A stretch of 10,421 nucleotides of DNA from Deltaproteobacteria bacterium. GTDB taxonomy: Bacteria; Desulfobacterota; Desulfobacteria; Desulfobacterales; ETH-SRB1. The position numbers and the translations under genes are program-made. Numbering within the stretch: the stretch's first letter is position 1; every line of letters starts with the position of its first letter. This document shows positions 1 through 6,840 of the stretch, piece by piece. The DNA is taken from contig JAJSZO010000081.1 in assembly GCA_030262795.1 (NCBI GenBank), positions 1-10,421 on the forward strand. The letters run 5' to 3'. The notes under the pieces are model-generated. The model had not been told where the DNA came from and did not search any database. It saw only the letters and a list, made by a program, of their open reading frames with translations.

Positions 1-25
1 GTAGCGTGAGATTCTTTAAAAAAAC

Positions 26-385
26 ATGAAGCAAAAATTTCCATATTTTCTCTGGCTGCAGTCCGCTGAAGAAGAGGAAAAAGAGCAAGAAAAAATACGC
101 AAGAAAGTTTTGCGGGAAATAGATAAAGCACTTAAGATTCTTGCTATGCGCTATTCCTGGAACGATCTGTATCTTTTTGGCTCTATTATTAGAACGGGAA
201 GATTTACACAGAGTTCAGACATAGACATTGCTGTTCTCGGCCTTAAAAAATTAGATTATTTTGCCTTTGTCGGCGACATTTCTGCAATTTTAAACAGATC
301 TGTTGACGTGATCAATCTTGAAGATTGTTATTTCGCCAATTCAATTGTTTCCGGAGGTGTAAGATGGATACCGGGAAAAAAATAG
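26..385 (+). CDS. MntA-type minimal nucleotidyltransferase (antitoxin of a HepT/MntA pair)
   Basis: A 119-residue protein of the DNA polymerase beta-like nucleotidyltransferase superfamily. The core LYLFGSIIRTGRFTQSSDID has the Gly-Ser pair at residues 52-53, the two metal-binding aspartates at D65 and D67, and a likely third carboxylate at D94 (SVDVINLED). The family usually has ten residues between Gly-Ser and the first Asp; here there are eleven. In characterised MntA/HepT pairs this protein neutralises the HEPN RNase by transferring AMP to it. Residues 1-45 are charged and helical in look (EEEEKEQEKIRKK), longer than in the smallest family members. The ATG at 26 has only a weak ribosome site, and the window begins just upstream, so the true start could differ. 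The 3' end overlaps the next gene by 22 bases, as expected for a coupled toxin-antitoxin operon. The family call is firm; the antitoxin role rests on the neighbour. Confidence 0.85.
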   Translation: MKQKFPYFLWLQSAEEEEKEQEKIRKKVLREIDKALKILAMRYSWNDLYLFGSIIRTGRFTQSSDIDIAVLGLKKLDYFAFVGDISAILNRSVDVINLEDCYFANSIVSGGVRWIPGKK

Positions 386-891
386 CTGTCTTTCTGGGAG
401 AATTCGATTTTCAGATGGAGCGGATCGCAGATATTTACTCTCTCCTTGGAAAAAAACTGTCTGTTTTTGATCAACAAAACGTGAGTCCTGAAACAGTTGA
501 AAGCGCGGGATACTGGTTGCATAATCTTTATTGCGCATTTGAAGATTTATTTAAACAAGTGGCTGGATTCTGGGAAAACAGTATTCGCACAAATGGCGGA
601 TTTCATATCAACCTTCTCAAAAGAATGTTGGCAAAGATTGAAGGGATCAGACCTGCCTTACTTTCTATAGAGAGTTACAGATGCCTGAATGAACTGCGTG
701 GATTCAGGCATGTATTTAGATATGCTTACAGCTATGGACTGGATGATGAACGAGTTTTTTTTTTGCTGCGGCGTATTTTGAGCAGGAAAGAGTCGCTTAT
801 TCGGGATTTGGAAATATTCAGGAGAGCAGTTGCCCTAAAGGACGAACAAGGCAAGTCTCTAATTTCCGGTAGTTTTTTACTCCTTATATGA
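364..891 (+). CDS. HepT-like HEPN-domain protein (probable RNase toxin)
   Basis: A 175-residue, mostly alpha-helical protein. Its conserved stretch ELRGFRHVFRYAY (R112, H116, Y120/Y122) resembles the catalytic Arg...His...Tyr region of HepT-like HEPN ribonucleases, although the Arg-to-His spacing (R112-x3-H116) is shorter than the usual R-x4-6-H. The WLHNLYCAFEDLFKQVA segment (near residues 45-61) is also like this family. I chose the ATG at 364 because a strong ribosome site (CCGGAGG) lies seven bases upstream; a frame open from 325 has nothing comparable. The start lies inside the end of the nucleotidyltransferase gene, which implies translational coupling. Predicted role: an RNase that halts growth when not modified by its partner, in stress or phage defence. 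The HEPN fold and pairing are well supported, the active RNase function is inferred. A regulator of the neighbouring nucleotidyltransferase without RNase activity is possible. Confidence 0.78.
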   Translation: MDTGKKIAVFLGEFDFQMERIADIYSLLGKKLSVFDQQNVSPETVESAGYWLHNLYCAFEDLFKQVAGFWENSIRTNGGFHINLLKRMLAKIEGIRPALLSIESYRCLNELRGFRHVFRYAYSYGLDDERVFFLLRRILSRKESLIRDLEIFRRAVALKDEQGKSLISGSFLLLI

Positions 892-927
892 AAGATGCCG
901 AAATCTCTATAAAACCAGGATTACATA

Positions 928-3036
928 ATGAATAAAAAATTTCTATCAACAGGAAAAACAGCAAACAGCGAAAAGGGCGCCTTGCTGCTCAGTGTGATTG
1001 TCATTATTGTCATATTTTCCGTGCTTGGAGCAGCCATACTGTCCATTACTTCGACTTCAACCTTTACCCAGGTTTATAGCAATCATGCCACAAAGGCATA
1101 TTATATGGCTGAATCCGGCTATCGCTACGCAACAATGAATATTATGACGATCAGCGTAGGTGGAGATGACTGCCTTAAATGTCATTCGAGCCACGGCAAA
1201 GAGACGATTAGATACAGTGCGGGATATGGGATATTACCTGATGACACTATAAAGGTGCATGGAAAATATCCTAAGGCCGGAGATGAAGGCCTTTTAGATG
1301 GTGGGAGTTTTAAGATTGCTCTGGCGCCGTTCTGGTTTAAGGCAGAAAGCTTAGTCGACAATAACTTGACGGTTTCCGCTATTGCACATTCCAGTGGTGA
1401 TCCTCAGTGTGATTTTCCTGAAGCGTTTCCTCTTCCGGATGATACAGTTGGGGGACTGCGTGTCGGCATCGGCGGTCAATACGTCCGGTATAACAAGGCG
1501 GAGGTGCCTGGTGATGGGGGTAATGGAACATTGACTTTTACAGTTGTTGACCCTGACCCTGACAGTATTTCCCTATCAGTGGGAGATGATATATTTCCGG
1601 CCTGTCGTGTAGAAGAAGATCAGACTTTGTCCAAAGGCGGGGATCTTAAGATCAACACTACAACAGGATTTTATGCCTTTCCCAATACAAAGAGCGTGAT
1701 CAAGATCAATAACAAGCTGATTACCTATGAGCATGTAGATGTAGATAACGGGATATTGATCGGTCTTGGAGATGTTGATGGGTTAGACCCTGTTGTTGCG
1801 GGCTTAGAAGTTAAAGCGGATGACATAGTCACTTTAAGTAAAACACTGAAGATAACATCGACCGGAATATATCCGGATGCAGATGAAAATGCTGCTGTAA
1901 AGACCCTTGAATACTACCGGTGGGTAGGCAAACCAATGACCGTGCCTATTGTTTACAATACCGCGGAACCGGGTAAGGATCCGGATACGAACGAGTTTTT
2001 AATGTTAGCCGGCGGTAATTTTCACTGGGTATCTGATGATGGAGGAAACGATGATACCAAGGGGCATAATGTGCTGGGAATATCATCAGGCTTGGAGAGC
2101 AACCTCGAAGGCGGACCTCCGGGACAGGCAGACGGCTTTCTTCCTGGTTGCAGAAAATGTCACAAGGGTATGGCTGGATATGAAAAAAGGGTAGGGGAAA
2201 TAAAAGAAGGCGCAGGCTGCAAAGCATGCCATCTTGTTCCGCATCCTGATGACACAGATACCCCTGGCGATAAATACTGTTTTCTGAGAGGAGGATGTGA
2301 GGATAGTGGAGTAACGGGTAAGGGAGTTACAGGAATTAAGGACAAGAAGGATAAGGATGGGAATGAGGCTGAGGATGGTAGTGATGGTGACTGGCAATAT
2401 TCAAAAAGCAGCAGCGATCATAATGAGTACAGAGGGATCGCTGGGGATGTCGGCAAAGGGTTTACTGATTATCCTCACACTACAACGGGTTATTGCACCG
2501 GCTGCCATGGAAAATTTCACTCTGAACAAAAAAGCGGTGAAGACTGGATTCGCCATCCTTCGGATTGGGTGATACCATTGGAAACTGATATAAATAAAAA
2601 ATTTGGCGATGCCTTTGACTCTAACGGAACCGGCAAAGGCATATATGACCCGGATCTTCCTGTGGCGCGGCCAAATATAGGGACTTTTGGCTGGACTGCT
2701 CCAGACAGCAGCGTATATTTAGGAGAAGATATGGTCATGTGCCTTTCGTGTCACGTGGCGCACGGCAGCCAGTATTCTGATATGCTGAGGTGGGATTATG
2801 ATGATATGATTGTCGGCACCACAGGGGCCGGTCAGGGAAAGGGTTGTTTTAAATGCCATACAGACAAAGACGGCTTTGATTCTGCCGGACAACATTGCGG
2901 TGAGTGCCATACCATTCACGACACTCTAAATGGAGACCCTGTTACACCCACTGCTGATTCGGAAGGGAGGAGTGATGGTGCTTACCCTCATCTGCTGAAC
3001 ACTGATTCACCAAAACCCACCAAGCCCCACCCATAA
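928..3036 (+). CDS. PilX-like pilin fused to a seven-haem c-type cytochrome
   Basis: A 702-residue exported protein with two parts. Residues 1-41 look like a type IV prepilin or PilX N-terminus: a short basic leader, EKG at 15-17 followed by ALLLSVIVIIVIFSVLG, with likely prepilin-peptidase cleavage after G17. The usual Glu at mature position 5 is missing (Ser instead), as in PilX/GspK-type minor pilins. The helix continues to AYYMAESGYRYA. A haem motif interrupts the pilin part at C82 (CLKCH). Residues 90-400 are haem-free, beta-rich in look, and end with LKITSTGIYPDADENAAVKT, typical of pilin-like C-terminal strands. Six more CxxCH motifs follow at C408, C431, C523, C605, C640 and C657. The final 300 residues are paralogous to the convergent cytochrome at 3098-4222. 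The ATG has AGGA seven bases upstream. Likely role: an electron carrier held at the cell surface by, or assembled into, a pilus or pseudopilus. No pilus assembly genes lie in the window, so partner and location are inferred. Confidence 0.85.
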   Translation: MNKKFLSTGKTANSEKGALLLSVIVIIVIFSVLGAAILSITSTSTFTQVYSNHATKAYYMAESGYRYATMNIMTISVGGDDCLKCHSSHGKETIRYSAGYGILPDDTIKVHGKYPKAGDEGLLDGGSFKIALAPFWFKAESLVDNNLTVSAIAHSSGDPQCDFPEAFPLPDDTVGGLRVGIGGQYVRYNKAEVPGDGGNGTLTFTVVDPDPDSISLSVGDDIFPACRVEEDQTLSKGGDLKINTTTGFYAFPNTKSVIKINNKLITYEHVDVDNGILIGLGDVDGLDPVVAGLEVKADDIVTLSKTLKITSTGIYPDADENAAVKTLEYYRWVGKPMTVPIVYNTAEPGKDPDTNEFLMLAGGNFHWVSDDGGNDDTKGHNVLGISSGLESNLEGGPPGQADGFLPGCRKCHKGMAGYEKRVGEIKEGAGCKACHLVPHPDDTDTPGDKYCFLRGGCEDSGVTGKGVTGIKDKKDKDGNEAEDGSDGDWQYSKSSSDHNEYRGIAGDVGKGFTDYPHTTTGYCTGCHGKFHSEQKSGEDWIRHPSDWVIPLETDINKKFGDAFDSNGTGKGIYDPDLPVARPNIGTFGWTAPDSSVYLGEDMVMCLSCHVAHGSQYSDMLRWDYDDMIVGTTGAGQGKGCFKCHTDKDGFDSAGQHCGECHTIHDTLNGDPVTPTADSEGRSDGAYPHLLNTDSPKPTKPHP
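2722..2873. repeat. Left arm of a long imperfect inverted repeat (cytochrome 3' end)
   Basis: This stretch, coding for the fifth and sixth haem motifs of the pilin-cytochrome, closely matches the reverse complement of 3108-3262 in the convergent cytochrome gene. The first 26 bases are identical and most of the rest matches, with a few small differences near the middle. The arms are about 235 bases apart, so a transcript reading through both genes could form a long hairpin. Confidence 0.75.
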
Positions 3037-3064
3037 GAATTCCGGAAGGTTGGAATTTCCATCG

Positions 3065-3085
3065 TTCCGTGGCTCTGCCGCGGAA
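3065..3085. terminator. Hairpin between convergent genes, possible bidirectional terminator
   Basis: An 8-bp stem (TTCCGTGG with CCGCGGAA, one G-U pair) closes a CTCTG loop. An outer TTGGA at 3050-3054 can pair with TCCAA at 3089-3093. It lies in the 61-bp gap between two stop codons facing each other. There is no long T run on either strand, so intrinsic termination would be inefficient; a stability or barrier hairpin is equally possible. Confidence 0.45.
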
Positions 3086-3097
3086 TACTCCAATCTC

Positions 3098-4222
3098 CTA
3101 ATCCTCACCGTCTTTCTCCGTATGACATTTAAAACAACCTGTTCCTTGAACGGCAGGATTTGTAGTGCCTGCAATCATAAGATCATAATCCCACCTCAAC
3201 ATATCCGGATAAGGGCTGCCGTGCGCAACGTGGCATGAAAGGCACATGACCATATCTTCTCCAGGAGTTACAATATTGCTTGATGTTGTCCAGCCATCAA
3301 GGCTGGGGCGGGCAACCGGAACATCCGGATCATACACACCGCCGAATGCAGTGGCATATTCACTATTTTCACTATCCGGGTTATCCGGATCGCATATTAC
3401 CGCATCCGATGGATGGCGAATCCACTGGCCGGCATCACTTTGCTGGTGGATGAATTGTCCATGGCAGCCGGTGCAAAAAGCAGTAGTTGTATTGCCACCA
3501 CCATCAAAGCCGTATTCGCCATGTTGTTTTTTACCAAGATATTCATTGTGTGATTTTTCATCAGCCTTATAATTCCATTTTTCATGCTCAATTCCTTCAA
3601 CCCCCCTACCGATACCGCCCATATGTCCTGAAAGAAAGCGGTACCAGCCCTGTTCTGCTGTATTCACAAGCTTTGTGCCTGTACCGTCATTGGCATGGTG
3701 CTTTGGAATGCGGTGACAATTTTTACAACCATCTTCCAGACTTGAATGACAGAGTCGGCAACTGCGAGAAAAGCCTTCTGTCTGTCCCGGAGCGCTATTA
3801 AGATTGTTGTCAGAGATTGTTATACCAGCCACATTATGCCCCTTTTTATCATTAATACTCCCTCCCTGGGCCACCCACCAGAAATTGCCGCCAGCCAGGG
3901 TGTTGCCATCTTTACCGAAGTCAGGCTTACTCAATCCCATAACATAAGGAGTGGTACTATCGGCGGTATTTTCTCCGGTATGGCACCCTACGCAAGTAGT
4001 CGCAAGAAGTGTGCGATTAGCTGTGCCGTCATCTTCAAAGGCCATAAATCCCTCAACCGAATCTCCTTCTTGACTGTTGTGCATGGTATGACAGTTGGAA
4101 CAGGGTCCGGTAACCCTGGCATATGAATTATGTGATGGGAAAAGAACTAAGAAAAAAATCAGACTCAATATGACAGAAGACGCAATCATCTGTCCGCAAT
4201 ATTTTTTTTGGTTTTCTAACAA
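3098..4222 (-). CDS. Secreted seven-haem c-type cytochrome
   Basis: A protein of 374 residues from a TTG start, or 385 from the ATG at 4255. I favour the TTG at 4222 because AGGTGGAG lies nine bases upstream, while the ATG has no ribosome site; the ATG at 4189 is weak too. The TTG start gives a clear Sec signal peptide with hydrophobic core IASSVILSLIFFLVLF and likely cleavage after SYA at residue 35. Seven CxxCH motifs follow at C41 (in CSNCHTMHNSQ), C77, C155, C166, C250, C327 and C363. The haems would be attached in the periplasm or outside the cell. From the GGNFWWV block onward it is paralogous to the 928-3036 product (shared GHNV, WIRHPSD, YDPDVPVARP, GEDMVMCLSCHVAHGS, MLRWDYD), but it lacks the pilin part and stops just after the last haem. 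Role: periplasmic or outer-surface electron transfer; the redox partner is unknown. A TTGACA promoter lies upstream. Confidence 0.88.
   Translation of the reverse strand: MLENQKKYCGQMIASSVILSLIFFLVLFPSHNSYARVTGPCSNCHTMHNSQEGDSVEGFMAFEDDGTANRTLLATTCVGCHTGENTADSTTPYVMGLSKPDFGKDGNTLAGGNFWWVAQGGSINDKKGHNVAGITISDNNLNSAPGQTEGFSRSCRLCHSSLEDGCKNCHRIPKHHANDGTGTKLVNTAEQGWYRFLSGHMGGIGRGVEGIEHEKWNYKADEKSHNEYLGKKQHGEYGFDGGGNTTTAFCTGCHGQFIHQQSDAGQWIRHPSDAVICDPDNPDSENSEYATAFGGVYDPDVPVARPSLDGWTTSSNIVTPGEDMVMCLSCHVAHGSPYPDMLRWDYDLMIAGTTNPAVQGTGCFKCHTEKDGED
3108..3262. repeat. Right arm of the long imperfect inverted repeat
   Basis: Reverse-complement partner of 2722-2873, lying inside the 3' part of the minus-strand cytochrome gene and coding for its sixth and seventh haem motifs. 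The DNA identity is higher than between the upstream parts of the two genes, which suggests a recent inverted duplication or gene conversion limited to the 3' ends. Confidence 0.75.
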
Positions 4223-4306
4223 TATATAATTCTCCACCTGCCGGCACTCCGGCATAAAAATAATTTGATCATCACGTATACGCTATTTCAGCATTAATTT
4301 TTTATA

Positions 4307-4335
4307 AATATATCAAATATCCGAATTGCTGTCAA
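4307..4335 (-). promoter_or_regulatory. Predicted sigma-70 promoter of the secreted cytochrome gene
   Basis: On the minus strand a perfect -35 box TTGACA (4335-4330) is followed after exactly 17 bases by TATATT (4312-4307), which matches TATAAT in five of six positions. Transcription would start near 4300, giving a leader of roughly 78 bases before the TTG start at 4222. The region is AT-rich, so a chance match is possible, but the spacing is ideal. Confidence 0.5.
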
Positions 4336-4399
4336 TACCTGAGCAACATTGGGTACAAATTGTATGATTGGATAATTGGATGAATCATCCTGAAAAACC

Positions 4400-4428
4400 T
4401 TGACTTTTATTGTATAATTTCTTATGTA
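4400..4428 (+). promoter_or_regulatory. Candidate promoter of the sirohaem decarboxylase gene, possibly giving a leaderless mRNA
   Basis: TTGACT (4400-4405) is followed after 17 bases by TATGTA (4423-4428). Initiation some seven bases on would fall at or next to the ATG at 4436, which has no ribosome site. A perfect TATAAT at 4413-4418 is an alternative -10, but no good -35 sits at the right distance from it. A short palindrome (GGATGA, one base, TCATCC) at 4378-4390 lies just upstream and could be an operator. Confidence 0.3.
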
Positions 4429-4435
4429 ATATCTT

Positions 4436-4909
4436 ATGCTTACTAAACTTGAAAAAAAGATAATTTCATTAATACAGGGAGATATGGCTGTTACGCAGCA
4501 CCCATATCTTGGAATCGCAGAGAAGCTGGGAATTTCCGAAGAAGTCCTGCTGAACACTTTAAAAGGTCTTTGCAAAAAAGGTGTAATAAGACGTTTTGGC
4601 GCAACAATCCGACACCAGAAATCGGGCTTTAAAGCTAACGCAATGACAGCCTGGAAGGTTGAGGAAGACCGCATTGATGAAGTGGGCAAACAGATGGCTT
4701 CTTTCAAAGAAGTTTCACACTGTTACAGGCGTAACCCCTCTGATGAATGGCCTTATAATTTATATACCATGATTCATGCCAGGGATGAAGAATCCTGTCG
4801 TCAGACAGCGCATAGAATGTCTGAAGCAGCTTCAGTTGACACATACAAGCTTCTATTCAGCCGCAGGGAATTGAAGAAAACATCAATGAAATATTTTCCG
4901 GCAGTTTGA
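4436..4909 (+). CDS. ahbB: Sirohaem decarboxylase, AhbB-type subunit
   Basis: A 157-residue protein of the AsnC/Lrp-like Ahb/Nir family. Residues 1-55 form a winged helix-turn-helix-like region (LEKKIISLIQGD... YLGIAEKLGISEEVLLNTLKGL). Then comes RRFGATIRHQKSGFKANAM (about 53-71) and a ferredoxin-like ligand domain with VSHCYRRNPSDEWPYNLYTM (about 96-115), ending in LLFSRRELKKTSMKYF. The RHQ.G..ANAM, HCYRR and WPYNLY.MIH signatures fit AhbB rather than AhbA. With AhbA it decarboxylates sirohaem to didecarboxysirohaem in the alternative haem pathway of sulfate reducers and archaea, in the cytoplasm. AhbA is not in the window. The ATG at 4436 matches the usual family N-terminus but has no ribosome site, which fits a leaderless transcript. 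It is divergent from the secreted cytochrome, linking haem supply to haem use. A nitrite-reductase d1-haem homologue (NirD/L/G/H) is the main alternative. Confidence 0.85.
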   Translation: MLTKLEKKIISLIQGDMAVTQHPYLGIAEKLGISEEVLLNTLKGLCKKGVIRRFGATIRHQKSGFKANAMTAWKVEEDRIDEVGKQMASFKEVSHCYRRNPSDEWPYNLYTMIHARDEESCRQTAHRMSEAASVDTYKLLFSRRELKKTSMKYFPAV

Positions 4910-4911
4910 AG

Positions 4912-5026
4912 CTTAGGAACGTGAACGTGGACGCAATAACTTCCCCAAGTAGGCGCACAGATTTGGCAAAGGCGGCCTGAAGCTGTGATGCATAGTTGGG
5001 GAAGTTATTGCGTCCACGTTCCTTAC
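4912..5026. repeat. Inverted-repeat element between ahbB and pepA (MITE- or REP-like)
   Basis: Perfect 26-bp arms at 4923-4948 and 4996-5021 (starting GAACGTGGACGC) enclose 47 bases, inside which CACAG and CTGTG can pair again. The arms extend outward as CTTAGGAACGT and ACGTTCCTTA if a six-base tandem GAACGT in the left arm is looped out. The outer CTTAGGAACGT...GGACG recurs inverted, without the six-base duplication, at 7528-7543. The RNA would be a strong hairpin and could separate the ahbB and pepA transcripts. No target duplication could be assigned and there is no transposase. Confidence 0.75.
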
Positions 5027-5070
5027 CAATTGTTTTAGAATCTGTTTGAAAACTATGGGAGAAATAAAAA

Positions 5071-6555
5071 GTGCTGGAATTAAAATCACTGGAATTAAAA
5101 TCAATTGATCTGAAGAAAGTAAAAACAGAAACACTGACTATACCTGTCTGTGAGGATGGAAATATACATGATGACAAGATAATATCTTCTCTAATAATTA
5201 GAGCGAAAAGATTAAAGGAGTTCAAAGGAGATCAGGGTGAGGAAGTGACTTTTTACAGTCCTTCCAGCGTTAAAGTCAGCAGAGTGATTTTTATCGGTCT
5301 TGGTAAACTGGAAAAATTAAATGCAGAATCCTTGCGTGCTTTTGCCGGCAAGGCAGTAAAAAAATGTATTAATATGAATCTTGCTGAGGTGTTGATTGGT
5401 TGCCCTTCGGCAAAGAAAATCAAAATGGAGATGCCGTTACCTCTTGAGGCTATAATTGAAGGCGCTTGTCTTGGTAATCATCTCTTTGATAAATATAAGG
5501 ATGAAAAAAAACATAGTTCGCTTAAGAAGATTTCTTTTTTAATTAAACCTGATGAGATTGAAGAGTATGGGAAGTTATTGAACCAGACAGTTGCTATTTG
5601 CGAAGGAACCATATTTGCCAGGGATCTGGTCAATACACCTTCTAATGATAAAAAACCGGAACAATTTACAAAATTAATTACGGAAGCTGCAAAAAAAGAA
5701 AATTTGAAAGTTAAAGTATTTGATGAAAAAGAATTGAAAAAGAATAAGTTTGAAGCATTACTTGCGGTAGCTGCCGGCAGTGAGAGCAAGCCGAGAATGA
5801 TTGTTCTTGAATATAATCCAAAGGGCGCAAAAAAGACGGTTGCCCTTGTTGGTAAAGGAGTTACGTTTGACTCAGGTGGTATAAATTTAAAACCGTCAAC
5901 AGGTCTTGATGGCATGAAGGCTGATATGTCAGGGGCGGCTGCAGTGGCAGCGACTCTTATTGCTCTATCTAAACTTAAGCTTAAAATCAGAGTGATTGGA
6001 GTTATTCCGGTGGTTGAAAATATGCCGTCAGGTAATGCTTCACGACCGGGAGACATAGTAAAGAGTTATTCAGGCAAAACCGTGGAGATATTAAATACAG
6101 ACGCTGAAGGCAGACTTATATTGATTGATGCAATTTCTTATGTAGTCAAGAAATATAAACCGGGTATTCTTATTGATATTGCAACTCTGACAGGAGCCTG
6201 TGTAGTTGCACTTGGGGAGAAGATATCAGGGGTATTTTCATCTGATGATGCGTTGGCTCAAACTATAATTAAATCAGGCGAAAAAACCCATGAGCGTTGC
6301 TGGCATATGCCGTTGCCCGATGATTATAAAGAAGATCTTAAAAGCGATTTTGCTGATATTAAAAACATAGGTGGTTCACGATGGGGCGGTGCAATAACAG
6401 CGGCTTTATTCCTGTCTGAGTTTGTCGGAGATACAAGATGGGCTCATATTGATATTGCAGGCCCTTCTTATATGAAAAAGGGAAATGCATACTGTGGCGT
6501 TGGGGGTACTGGTGTTGGGGTGCGGCTGTTTTGTGATTTGCTTGAAAAAATGTAA
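5071..6555 (+). CDS. pepA: Leucyl aminopeptidase (M17 family, PepA)
   Basis: A 494-residue cytosolic metallopeptidase that removes N-terminal amino acids from peptides and forms hexamers in this family. The M17 signature NTDAEGRL is at residues 342-349. The expected metal ligands are all present: K262 and D267 (VGKGVTFDSGG), D285 (MKADMSGAAA), D344 and E346. The catalytic Lys and Arg fit K274 (INLKPSTG) and R348. These numbers sit a constant eight residues below E. coli PepA (K270, D275, D293, D352, E354), so the catalytic half is intact. The less conserved N-terminal domain covers about residues 1-175. The start is GTG, chosen because GGGAG lies nine bases upstream (AAATAAAAA spacer). It heads a tight cluster with the small protein (22-base gap) and thiN. 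Family members can also bind DNA as regulators, but nothing here shows that. Confidence 0.96.
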   Translation: MLELKSLELKSIDLKKVKTETLTIPVCEDGNIHDDKIISSLIIRAKRLKEFKGDQGEEVTFYSPSSVKVSRVIFIGLGKLEKLNAESLRAFAGKAVKKCINMNLAEVLIGCPSAKKIKMEMPLPLEAIIEGACLGNHLFDKYKDEKKHSSLKKISFLIKPDEIEEYGKLLNQTVAICEGTIFARDLVNTPSNDKKPEQFTKLITEAAKKENLKVKVFDEKELKKNKFEALLAVAAGSESKPRMIVLEYNPKGAKKTVALVGKGVTFDSGGINLKPSTGLDGMKADMSGAAAVAATLIALSKLKLKIRVIGVIPVVENMPSGNASRPGDIVKSYSGKTVEILNTDAEGRLILIDAISYVVKKYKPGILIDIATLTGACVVALGEKISGVFSSDDALAQTIIKSGEKTHERCWHMPLPDDYKEDLKSDFADIKNIGGSRWGGAITAALFLSEFVGDTRWAHIDIAGPSYMKKGNAYCGVGGTGVGVRLFCDLLEKM

Positions 6556-6577
6556 ATTTATTTTTGAGCGAACCCTT

Positions 6578-6832
6578 ATGTCGAAACACACACATAGTTT
6601 TGTAAATAATTATGATGAAGAAAATATAGTATTTGGGCTGGACCGTGAAACAGATGAGAAGGCGTTGATTGCATATCTTCAGAAGTTTACAGATGATGAG
6701 ATGATGCAGGTCCTGGTTAAGAGACTAAGCGATGAGGATATTACCGGAATGCTGGATTATATTCTTGGAGTTTTGAAAAAACACCTTAAAGAAGAAGAAT
6801 ATCATCGAATATTTTTAAAGGATAGGATTTAG
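6578..6832 (+). CDS. Small acidic cytosolic protein of unknown function
   Basis: An 84-residue soluble, helical protein, rich in Asp, Glu and Lys, with no signal peptide, membrane segment or cysteine. Notable stretches are NYDEENIVFGLDRETDEKALIAYLQKF and TDDEMMQVLVKRLSDEDITGMLDYI, ending HLKEEEYHRIF. It looks like a short protein I associate with sulfate-reducer genomes, where it is annotated only as hypothetical or cytoplasmic; I cannot assign a function. I chose the ATG at 6578 rather than an ATG at 6485 because the longer form overlaps the pepA end and its extra residues are just pepA read in another frame. Only a weak GAG lies upstream, so coupling to pepA is likely. It ends eight bases before thiN, in the same operon. 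A partner or stability factor of PepA or ThiN is conceivable but unsupported. Confidence 0.8.
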   Translation: MSKHTHSFVNNYDEENIVFGLDRETDEKALIAYLQKFTDDEMMQVLVKRLSDEDITGMLDYILGVLKKHLKEEEYHRIFLKDRI

Positions 6833-6840
6833 GATTTATT

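Noticed and set aside
1946..2919. Several minus-strand open frames of 60-100 codons across this stretch
   Set aside because: They lie antisense to the pilin-cytochrome, lack ribosome sites and recognisable domains, and the plus-strand frame has clear haem motifs throughout.
3050..4126. Plus-strand open frames of 60-126 codons
   Set aside because: They are antisense to the seven-haem cytochrome on the minus strand, whose signal peptide and CxxCH motifs make it the real gene.
4294..4707. Minus-strand frame of 137 codons
   Set aside because: It overlaps the divergent promoter region and the ahbB coding sequence, and its protein looks like no family.
4857..5225. Minus-strand frame of 122 codons
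   Set aside because: It runs through the inverted-repeat element and the start of pepA; its composition is that of an antisense reading.
6485..6577. Longer start for the small acidic protein, with a hydrophobic Cys-containing N-terminus
   Set aside because: The extra residues come from the pepA end in another frame; the N-terminal look of a membrane segment is therefore accidental.
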